A stretch of DNA of 28,846 bases from JBBDXA01 sp040902585 (GTDB taxonomy: Bacteria; Planctomycetota; Phycisphaerae; Phycisphaerales; Phycisphaeraceae), in NCBI GenBank assembly GCA_040902585.1, contig JBBDXA010000126.1:1-28846 (forward strand), written 5' to 3'. Of this stretch, positions 1 through 5,314 are shown one piece after another. The position numbers and the translations under genes are program-made. Below the pieces are notes generated by a model. That model was not told the DNA's origin. It did not search any database and worked only from the letters and a program-made list of their open reading frames with translations. Numbering within the stretch: the first letter of the stretch is position 1; each line of letters begins with the position of its first letter.

Positions 1-49
1 AACTGAAAGACTTGCGGTATTGTCAGTGGCAGGGAACGTAGCGTTGTAG

Positions 50-151
50 TACTAACGGACCGACGTTCAATGGCCGGCCCCGCGCCAACCGACCTTCAAT
101 TCTACGAGCACCCGCGACGCGGTGCCGATCCCATGCAACGGCTGGTTATGC
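50..151 (-). repeat. attC-like recombination element after the 161-568 gene
   Basis: It begins 10 bp beyond the stop of the 161-568 gene and has pairing ends: TAAC (53-56) with GTTA (145-148), CGTT (64-67) with AACG (137-140), and ATGG (70-73) with CCAT (131-134). An extra GGA at 57-59 is unpaired on one side only. Paired ends carrying TAAC/GTTA, interrupted stems and one-sided extra bases are the hallmarks of integron attC sites. Its sequence differs from the other three elements in the array, as attC sites of different cassettes usually do. The inner part holds further short palindromes, for example around 110-127. Inferred, not proven. Confidence 0.5.
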
Positions 152-160
152 CCCGGTGGC

Positions 161-568
161 CTACGCGGGCGGCTCAGTCGGAGGATTACCGTGGTGCCGG
201 CTTCGATAATCGATCGCTTTGTGGCAGAAGCTAAGGTACGCGCGGTATTCGCCGTCCGTAAGTTCGTGGCGGGAGCGCCCACCCGACCACACGACGACAT
301 CCACCTCGACCATATCAGCGAGATGGCCCAGCTCGGCACTCCGGGTTGACCAGTCGTAGTCGTCGTAATTGAGCTCTTGAAACACGTAGGGCATTGAGCA
401 TGCATCAAGCTTCAATGCTTCAGGTAACGGAAAGCCGTGTTTGCGAATGAGGTCCTTCACGTGAATCAGAAAGAGCCGCCTCCCGCCGCCGATCGGATCG
501 CTAGGAGCCGCACGTGCTTCTATAGCAGCGTCAAGCATCGCATCGAGTTGTTCGCGAGATGTGGGCAT
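161..568 (-). CDS. hypothetical protein, cassette-like small gene
   Basis: A 135-residue soluble protein that I do not recognise. It has no signal peptide or membrane segment. The N-terminal third is helical and charged, the middle is rich in Asp and Tyr (a Y-D-D-Y-D-W run), and the C-terminus is basic then Pro-rich. ATG at 566-568 is the chosen start, with no clear Shine-Dalgarno. The start lies 30 bp from one structured element (598-686) and the stop 10 bp from another (50-151), so gene plus following element form a compact unit like an integron cassette. Cassette genes typically encode orphan proteins of this size. The antisense frame at 122-349 overlaps it and is rejected. Reality of the gene is moderately supported; function unknown. 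Confidence 0.55.
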   Translation of the reverse strand: MPTSREQLDAMLDAAIEARAAPSDPIGGGRRLFLIHVKDLIRKHGFPLPEALKLDACSMPYVFQELNYDDYDWSTRSAELGHLADMVEVDVVVWSGGRSRHELTDGEYRAYLSFCHKAIDYRSRHHGNPPTEPPA

Positions 569-597
569 CGGCGGCGGGTATCAAGGTACGCAAGGGG

Positions 598-688
598 CAT
601 AACGACCTGCCGCTCAGTTGCGAGCCGCGTGCGGGGCAGGACGCACAAGGCTCGATAAAAACATTCAACACGCGCGCTGCTCGTTGAC
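598..688 (-). repeat. structured cassette-end element, copy 1
   Basis: One of three related elements (see also 904-1003 and 1273-1372). Outer arms TAACGA (600-605) and TCGTTG (681-686) pair over six positions, one of them a G-T wobble on the plus strand. The inner hairpin is CGAGCC (621-626) with GGCTCG (649-654), then GTGCG (629-633) with CGCAC (642-646), around an eight-base loop. CCTGCC (606-611) and GGCAGG (635-640) offer an alternative pairing. It lies between the stop of the 712-906 gene and the start of the 161-568 gene. This is interpreted as an attC-type site. Confidence 0.6.
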
Positions 689-711
689 GGCAGCGGTGGG
701 TTCTGCCACGC

Positions 712-906
712 CTACGGAGCAGCCTTCGGCGGTTGGGGCGCGGGCTTCTCACCATGGACGGTCACGTCGATGTCGATGTGGATTGGCTTAATCTCGATCG
801 GCTCGATGATGATCCGCTGTGGCGGAGGATCCTTCGTGGCGCATCCCACGACACCCCACGTCAGGGCCAGGCAAAGCCAGGTAAGTTGAGTCGTGTACTT
901 GGGCAT
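712..906 (-). CDS. small lipoprotein, cassette gene
   Basis: A 64-residue protein with a signal peptide and lipobox V-V-G-C (Cys at about residue 22), so it is predicted to be lipid-anchored outside the cytoplasm. After the Cys comes a Pro-rich linker, then alternating Ile/Asp residues (IKPIHIDIDVTVHGE) that would make a beta strand. That pattern resembles the short family of E. coli YnbE, which also has a lipobox followed by P-I-T-I-N-M-N-V. This is a resemblance by eye only. The start codon at 904-906 sits inside the GTTATGC end of the neighbouring structured element, and the only good Shine-Dalgarno (GGGAGG, antisense of 911-916) lies in that same element. Expression signals thus appear to come from the previous cassette's end. 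Confidence 0.6.
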   Translation of the reverse strand: MPKYTTQLTWLCLALTWGVVGCATKDPPPQRIIIEPIEIKPIHIDIDVTVHGEKPAPQPPKAAP

Positions 907-1003
907 AACGACCTCCCGTTAGGTGGCGAGCCTGAGTGCGGGGCAGGTTCCGCGGCACGCACCAGGCTCGATTGAAACGCTCTATACATCCGAACTCGTC
1001 ACC
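904..1003 (-). repeat. structured cassette-end element, copy 2
   Basis: The best hairpin of the array: CGAGCCTG (927-934) pairs perfectly with CAGGCTCG (963-970), then a single unpaired A (935), then GTGCG (936-940) with CGCAC (958-962). The outer arms are TAACGA (906-911) and TCGTCA (996-1001); on the minus strand the one non-Watson-Crick position is a G-T wobble. A single bulged base in an otherwise perfect stem is typical of attC extrahelical bases. The element begins 15 bp after the stop of the 1016-1252 gene and ends in the start codon of the 712-906 gene. Confidence 0.65.
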
Positions 1004-1015
1004 CACAGCAGGCCA

Positions 1016-1252
1016 TCAGCCCCGATTACCTTCACTTGCGGACTGCGCCAGCACTTGTGGAGTTCCATCGGGTGACTCGGTGTAGATGAGCCATACTTTA
1101 CCATCCAATCCGAAATGGTACTCGATTTCGCCATACTTCCAGATCATGGATTCACGTCGGCGACGCGGGGGAACGCTTCTATCGGTCGGGTTGCCGAGCA
1201 GGTTTCGCAGTTCGTCGCGCGTCAACCCGAGTTGTGCGGATGGGTCATCCAT
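1016..1252 (-). CDS. hypothetical protein, cassette gene
   Basis: A 78-residue protein without signal peptide or membrane segment. The pattern G-L-T-R-D-E-L-R-N-L-L-G-N-P near the N-terminus, followed by W-K-Y-G-E-I-E-Y-H-F and a strand ending V-W-L-I-Y, resembles the small beta-rich fold shared by SmpA/OmlA-type proteins, where a helix ending in L-G-x-P precedes a beta sheet. It lacks their lipoprotein signal, so it is more likely a cytoplasmic relative or an immunity-like protein. ATG at 1250-1252 lies 20 bp after element copy 3 and the stop lies 15 bp before copy 2. No strong ribosome binding site is visible. Function unknown. Confidence 0.55.
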   Translation of the reverse strand: MDDPSAQLGLTRDELRNLLGNPTDRSVPPRRRRESMIWKYGEIEYHFGLDGKVWLIYTESPDGTPQVLAQSASEGNRG

Positions 1253-1272
1253 TGAATCGGTTGTGATTGCCC

Positions 1273-1372
1273 TGACGACCTGCGGTTCAGTGGCGAGCCG
1301 CGTGCGGGGCAGGACCGGGGAACCGGGGGATGCACAAGGCTCGATGAAAACATTTAGCGCGCGTACTCGTCA
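1273..1372 (-). repeat. structured cassette-end element, copy 3
   Basis: Outer arms TGACGA (1273-1278) and TCGTCA (1367-1372) pair perfectly over six bases. The inner stem is CGAGCC (1294-1299) with GGCTCG (1338-1343), then GTGC (1302-1305) with GCAC (1332-1335). The apical part is longer than in copies 1 and 2 and G-rich (runs around 1316-1329). Copies share the stems and the strings GCGGGGCAGG and AAGGCTCGAT, but differ in loop length. The terminal triplet is GTC rather than GTT on the minus strand, so if it is an attC site its crossover end is non-canonical. Confidence 0.6.
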
Positions 1373-1386
1373 ACTGCTGCGATTGT

Positions 1387-1839
1387 TTAGTCCGCCGCCC
1401 GCTCGCTTGGGTACTTCAGAAAACCTGTCGCCACGTCACTCGGCAATCCCGCCCACTTCGGATCGGCACGCACGTCAAGAAGCAAGGCAAGGAGCGCCGT
1501 TCGCCGCGGACCTGCGGGCGCGGTGTTGAGGATTCGGTTTACCATCCAGAGGTTCAGATACATCGGCTGGCGACGAACCGATTCAACCAGCAACGCTTCA
1601 TACATGGGCACGCCGAGCGATTCAATGGAATGGACGAGCGGCCCGGGGCTGCCTAGGTCGGCTTCTGGCCACCGTTCCATCAAGCGAAACATCGCTGGGA
1701 TCACCTGAGCCTTGTCCTCATTGGCGAGTGTGTCGAACTCCTCGGTCAGGCCGTACAAGGCGCTGACGGTGGCAGCGTCCGTCGAATCAGCCTCGAAGGC
1801 GTCGAGTGCTGTAATCATTGCGCTGGTGGTGGATGGCAT
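1387..1839 (-). CDS. hypothetical helical protein, first cassette gene
   Basis: A 150-residue, largely helical, acidic soluble protein. A central G-S-P-G-P-L-V-H-S-I-E segment is followed by a stretch in which L-L-V-E-S-V-R-R-Q-P leads to W-M-V-N-R-I-L-N. I associate this pattern, from memory and without a search, with small immunity-like or ankyrin-associated hypothetical proteins; treat it as unnamed. ATG at 1837-1839 begins only six bases from the attI-like motif (1845-1861), the position expected for the first cassette. The stop is 15 bp before element copy 3. No obvious Shine-Dalgarno is present. The last residues (YPSERAAD) are polar. Confidence 0.6.
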   Translation of the reverse strand: MPSTTSAMITALDAFEADSTDAATVSALYGLTEEFDTLANEDKAQVIPAMFRLMERWPEADLGSPGPLVHSIESLGVPMYEALLVESVRRQPMYLNLWMVNRILNTAPAGPRRTALLALLLDVRADPKWAGLPSDVATGFLKYPSERAAD

Positions 1840-1844
1840 ATGCG

Positions 1845-1861
1845 GGCTAACTCTGTTTTAG
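1845..1861 (-). other. attI-like motif in front of the cassette array
   Basis: The minus strand reads CTAAAACAGAGTTAGCC. The 3' end of the class 1 integron attI1 site, as I recall it, is CTAAAACAAAGTTAGGC. The two differ at two positions, and both contain the GTTAG core where cassettes enter. The motif is immediately upstream of the first gene of the array, where attI belongs. No integrase gene is present in 1862-2386 on either strand, and the DR1/DR2 integrase-binding repeats of attI1 are not evident. An alternative is the end of a fifth, degenerate attC: GCTAAC (1846-1851) can pair with GTTAGC about 145 bp away. Confidence 0.5.
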
Positions 1862-1971
1862 ACAACCTACAGGTCTGATCACACACCCAACCTCACGCAA
1901 CGCATTCTACACCACGCCCATCCGGAAGCTCCCATCTCCACCTGTTTCGTTTCATCCCCCAACCCGCGGCC
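1862..1971. other. intergenic region without a recognisable gene
   Basis: This is the gap between the attI-like motif and the dispersed repeat. I see no integrase fragment on either strand. A TAGAAT hexamer on the minus strand (1904-1909) could be a -10 box for the cassette array, but no convincing -35 accompanies it. The composition is less GC-biased than the coding neighbours. Confidence 0.3.
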
Positions 1972-2273
1972 GCAATACATATCGTACGGTAAACGTTAGC
2001 ACATCATCCGCCCTCGGCGGCGGCGCGATCGGTTCGCCCCGATCTGACCGCTGGCTACGCCCATCCCGTGTCTAGTAGACACGAGGTAGACACGAGGTAG
2101 CCAAATCACAGACTTTCATAAACTACGTATAAACAACCCTTTAAGTAGACCGAGCAAATGGGGTAGACACGGGTAGACACGGGGTAGCCACGATGGAAAT
2201 GCCTGTCATAACAAGACTTAAACGAAAATGGCCACCAAAGGGGAGGGGGGGTGGTAGACATTTGTCTACCTTC
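1972..2273 (+). repeat. GTAGACA-rich dispersed intergenic element, copy 1
   Basis: A non-coding block of about 300 bp whose sequence recurs in inverted orientation at 17010-17220. Shared blocks include a GCAATAC start, an ACGTTAG followed by ACATCATCCGCCC (around 1993-2012), a GGCGGCGGCGCGATC string, the palindrome CGTGTCTA-G-TAGACACG (2067-2083), repeats of GTAGACA (2075, 2086, 2163, 2173, 2254) and GGTAGCC, an AAAATGGCCACC block (2225-2236), and a G-rich tract. The end carries an 18-bp palindrome, GGTAGACA-TT-TGTCTACC (2253-2270). Copy 1 is longer than copy 2, mainly between 2105 and 2215. Short open frames through it (for example 2106-2357 minus) look spurious. Confidence 0.75.
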
Positions 2274-2386
2274 CCCCGGTTGGGCGCCGAATCCTCTCCG
2301 CTCGCCACTGCACCTCGCCTTTGCTAACCTTTCAACCCCGCTGTCACCCGTCCGCAACCTTTTTACCGCCGCCCTGGAATGTCGCC

Positions 2387-3589
2387 ATGTTCGATCACGT
2401 CACCTTAGCGCCGCCCGACTCAATCCTCGGCATCACCGAGGCCTTCAACAAGGATCCGAACCCGGCGAAGATCAATCTTTCCGTCGGCGTCTACAAGGAC
2501 GCGGCCGGCAAGACGCCCGTGCTGCCTTCGGTGAAGGAAGCGGAGAAGCGCATCCTCGCGGGTGAAGCGAGCAAGGGCTACATGCCGATTGACGGCTCGC
2601 CGGCCTACACCGGCGCGGTGCAGACGATGCTGTTTGGTGAAGGACACGAAGTCATCACCAACAACCGGGCCGCGACCTGTCACACGCCCGGCGGCACCGG
2701 CGGCCTGCGCGTCGCGGGGGATTACCTGGCGAAGATTCACAACAAGCCCATCATCCTCGTCAGCGATCCCACGTGGGCCAATCACGATGCCATCTTCCAG
2801 GCCTCGGGTCTCAACGTGCAGACTTATCCCTACTTCGATGCCAAGACCAACGGCCTGAACTTCGAAGGCATGATCGCAGCCCTGAAGTCAGCGGCGCCCG
2901 GCAGCGTCGTGCTGCTGCACGGCACGTGTCACAATCCGACAGGCGTGGACCCGACGCCCGAGCAGTGGAAGACCATTGCGGAGACGATCGCGGAAAAGGG
3001 ATTGCTCCCGCTGGTGGACTTTGCGTATCAGGGATTCGCCGTGGGCATTCGGGAAGATGCGACGTGTCTCACCGCTCTCCTTGCGAAGGTGAAAGAGTTG
3101 ATCGTGGTGTCGAGCTTCAGCAAGAACTTCGGCCTGTACAACGAACGCACCGGCGCGATGACCATCGTCGCCGCGAGTGCCGAGGCTGCCACGAAGGTGA
3201 TGAGCCAGGTGAAGGTCTGCATTCGCACGAACTATTCCAACCCGCCGGCGCACGGCGGCATGATCGTCACGACCATCCTCAGCGATCCTGCGCTCAACGA
3301 ACAATGGGTCGGCGAAGTGAAACAGATGCGCGAGCGGATTCACCTGATGCGCGAATCGTTCGTACAGAACCTGGACCGGCGCGGCGTGAAGCTTTCGCCC
3401 GCCGGCAACGACTTCATTATCCTCCAGCACGGCATGTTCAGCTTCTCCAACCTGAACAAGGACCAGGTCAAGGCCTTGAAGGAAAGGTTCTCGATCTACA
3501 TCGTGGGCAGCGGCAGGATCAACGTGGCGGGGATGACGGACGCGAATATGCGGCCGTTGTGTGATGCGATAGCGGCGGTGGTGGAATGA
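2387..3589 (+). CDS. class I aspartate/aromatic amino acid aminotransferase
   Basis: A cytoplasmic PLP-dependent transaminase of the AspC/TyrB type that moves the amino group between aspartate or aromatic amino acids and 2-oxoglutarate. The 400-residue product matches the family length and aligns by eye from N-terminal I-N-L-S-V-G-V-Y-K-D to the C-terminal S-G-R-I-N-V-A-G motif, whose Arg binds the substrate carboxylate. The PLP lysine is K246 in S-S-F-S-K-N-F-G-L, and the N-P-T-G segment follows C-H near residue 185. I chose ATG at 2387; the open frame extends 66 bases further upstream, but that extension has no family similarity. The upstream region is the dispersed repeat, so the promoter may lie in or beyond it. 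Whether aspartate or aromatic substrates are preferred cannot be told. Confidence 0.93.
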   Translation: MFDHVTLAPPDSILGITEAFNKDPNPAKINLSVGVYKDAAGKTPVLPSVKEAEKRILAGEASKGYMPIDGSPAYTGAVQTMLFGEGHEVITNNRAATCHTPGGTGGLRVAGDYLAKIHNKPIILVSDPTWANHDAIFQASGLNVQTYPYFDAKTNGLNFEGMIAALKSAAPGSVVLLHGTCHNPTGVDPTPEQWKTIAETIAEKGLLPLVDFAYQGFAVGIREDATCLTALLAKVKELIVVSSFSKNFGLYNERTGAMTIVAASAEAATKVMSQVKVCIRTNYSNPPAHGGMIVTTILSDPALNEQWVGEVKQMRERIHLMRESFVQNLDRRGVKLSPAGNDFIILQHGMFSFSNLNKDQVKALKERFSIYIVGSGRINVAGMTDANMRPLCDAIAAVVE

Positions 3590-3620
3590 AAATGAACGGG
3601 TTTGTCGAAAGGGGCTATGA

Positions 3621-3986
3621 ATGCCGCTTCTCTTTGAATGGGATTCCGACAAGGCCGACTCGAATCGGCAGAAGCACGGCATATCATTCGAGGATGCCTC
3701 GACCGTGTTCGGCGACCCGCTGGCAGCGACGATCTTTGATCCGGATCACTGGCCACGCGAGCTGAAAGAAGGCAATATGAAACAGGACAATGACAACCCG
3801 CCGATGCGTCCGGAATACGATTTCAGCCAGGCCCGGCGCGGCGTTCACGCCAAACGCTATGCTGAGGGGACGAACGTCGTCGTTTTGGATGCGGATGTCG
3901 CCCGATTGTTTCCCGATTCCGCTGCCGCCAACAAGGCATTGCGGGCGTATGCCCTGATGACCAAAGCTGAGGATAAGACTGATTGA
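3621..3986 (+). pseudogene. internally deleted BrnT-type toxin fused in frame to its antitoxin
   Basis: A 121-residue frame with two parts. Residues 1-43 match the start of BrnT-family ribonuclease toxins (F-E-W-D-x-D-K-A-x-S-N, K-H-G-I-S-F-E-D-A, V-F-G-D-P-L-A). The central and C-terminal beta strands of a normal 85-95 residue BrnT are missing: the sequence jumps from D-P-D-H to R-E-L-K-E-G-N, which resembles the usual BrnT C-terminus. Residues 53-121 match the antitoxin usually encoded next to such toxins (R-P-E-Y-D-F-S-Q-A, K-R-Y-A-E-G-T-N-V-V-V-L-D, V-A-R-L-F-P-D-S). An ATG at 3777-3779 preceded by GAAGG could still start the antitoxin on its own. The start at 3621 has AAAGGGG six bases upstream. 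The toxin half is probably dead, while the antitoxin half may be functional. Confidence 0.7.
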
Positions 3987-4057
3987 TAGATCGCGCCAGG
4001 CCGTGATTGACGAATTGCTCTTGCGTGCTCGCCGTTCGATTCGATTTTTGAGACTTG

Positions 4058-5180
4058 ATGACCATGCAACACGAAAACATCCCATCCATTCTCTCCGGCT
4101 TAGAGGCGCGCGTCGTTGCTGTCCGCGACTCTCTTTAACTACGACCAGAAACTAGCCCACCTCGTCCAGCTCGAGGACAAGCAGAACTCGGCTGACTTCT
4201 GGAACAACAAGGATCAAGCCAACAAGGTCGTCACCGAGGCCAAGGGGCTTCGCACCGCGATCGATCCGCTGCGCAAGTATCTTCAGAAGTTCGAAGATGC
4301 GAAGCTGCTCTGGGAAATGGCGCAGGAAGCGGATGATCAGGCCACGCGCGAGGAGGTCGATGGTCTGCTCGATGCTCTGGCGGCAGGCATGGAGAAGATC
4401 GAAGGTCTGTCGATGTTGTCGGGCAAGTATGACAGCCGCAACTGCTACCTGAGCGTGTACGCCGGTGAAGGCGGGACCGAGGCGCAGGACTGGGCGGAGA
4501 TGCTCAGCCGCATGTACATGTTGTACTGCGAGTCAGTCGGCTGGGACATCAGCGAGGTGGACAAGAACGTCGCCGATGATGCGGGCATCAAGGACATCAC
4601 GCTCTACGTGAAGGGCCACAACGCCTTCGGGTATCTCTCGACGGAACGCGGGACGCATCGGCTGGCGCGGGTGTCGCCCTTCAACGCACAGGGCAAGCGG
4701 CAGACGAGTTTCGCGGCTGTCGAGATCGTGCCTGAATTTGATGAGGAATCGAAGCTGGAGATTCCCGACAGCGAGCTTGAGATCATGGCCTTCGTCCGCG
4801 CCACGGGGCCGGGCGGGCAGAACGTGAACAAGGTCGCCAGCGCGGTGCGCATCACGCATGTCCCCACGAACATCACCATCACCTGCTCGGTCTATCGCGA
4901 TCAGGGACAGAACAAGAAGCGGGCGATGGCGATTCTGCGTGCGAAGCTGGAGTTGCTGGAAGAGGAGCGGCGTGCGAAGGAGATCGACACAGCCAAAGGC
5001 GGCAAGCTCGAGATGGGCTGGGGCACGCAGATTCGCAGCTATGTGTTCTACGACAACCGCGTGAAGGACACGCGCACAGGTTACGAAGTCGGCAACCCGC
5101 AGCGAGTGCTGGATGGCGACATTCAGGGATTCATTGATGCGGAACTTCGTCGCCGCGCGAAGGAGCGCGGACAGGCGTAG
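4058..5180 (+). CDS. prfB: peptide chain release factor 2 (programmed +1 frameshift)
   Basis: RF2 recognises UGA and UAA stop codons in the ribosomal A site and triggers peptide release. The main frame (4137-5180) carries the catalytic GGQ (G-P-G-G-Q-N-V-N-K) and the stop-codon-reading S-P-F tripeptide, which separates RF2 from RF1. A conserved G-G-T-E-A-Q-D-W-A and I-G/W-G-x-Q-I-R-S-Y-V region are also present. The N-terminal 26 codons lie in another frame from ATG 4058 (or 4064) and match the usual RF2 N-terminus, ending R-D-S-L before a stop at 4136-4138; reading resumes with N-Y-D-Q-K, equivalent to L-D-Y-D in E. coli. GAGA at 4050-4053 is the best ribosome site. A TTG start at 4116 without frameshifting is the alternative, but it would lose the first helix. 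The product is about 366 residues. Confidence 0.93.
4133..4139 (+). promoter_or_regulatory. prfB: RF2 recoding site with UAA instead of UGA
   Basis: The heptamer CTT-TAA-C sits exactly where RF2 genes carry CTT-TGA-C. Slippage of the CTT tRNA to TTT places AAC in the A site and opens the main frame. The usual AGGGGG stimulator three bases upstream is absent (the preceding bases are CGCGACTCT). UAA can be terminated by RF1 as well as RF2, so feedback by RF2 level would be weaker than in the classical site. Confidence 0.7.
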
Positions 5181-5300
5181 GAGAGAGGGCCAAGGGATGA
5201 GGGCCAAGGGCCAAGGGGCTGATTGGACGACCTGAACTCTGAACTCGGAACTCCTTTCCCTCTACCCTTCGCCCTTCGCCCTTCGCCCTTCGCCCTTTTT
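5181..5300. repeat. complementary heptamer blocks between prfB and the transporter gene
   Basis: After prfB come repeats of the type GGGCCAA(G) (5187-5218), then four exact tandem CCCTTCG units (5265-5292) and a partial unit ending in five T (5296-5300). The two blocks are largely complementary and could fold into a long imperfect hairpin with a T-rich end, so a terminator role is plausible. Confidence 0.5.
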
Positions 5301-5314
5301 CCTCGGAGCAACTC

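Noticed and set aside
2067..2270. GTAGACA words considered as DnaA boxes or parS sites
   Set aside because: They match neither TTATCCACA nor the parS palindrome, and no dnaA, parA or parB gene is nearby.
2106..2357. 83-codon minus-strand frame in front of the aminotransferase
   Set aside because: It lies in the dispersed GTAGACA element; the corresponding part of the second copy does not preserve a frame, so the element is not coding.
1862..2386. Possible integrase gene or fragment next to the attI-like motif
   Set aside because: Both strands were read for tyrosine-recombinase features and none were found; most of the interval is the dispersed repeat.
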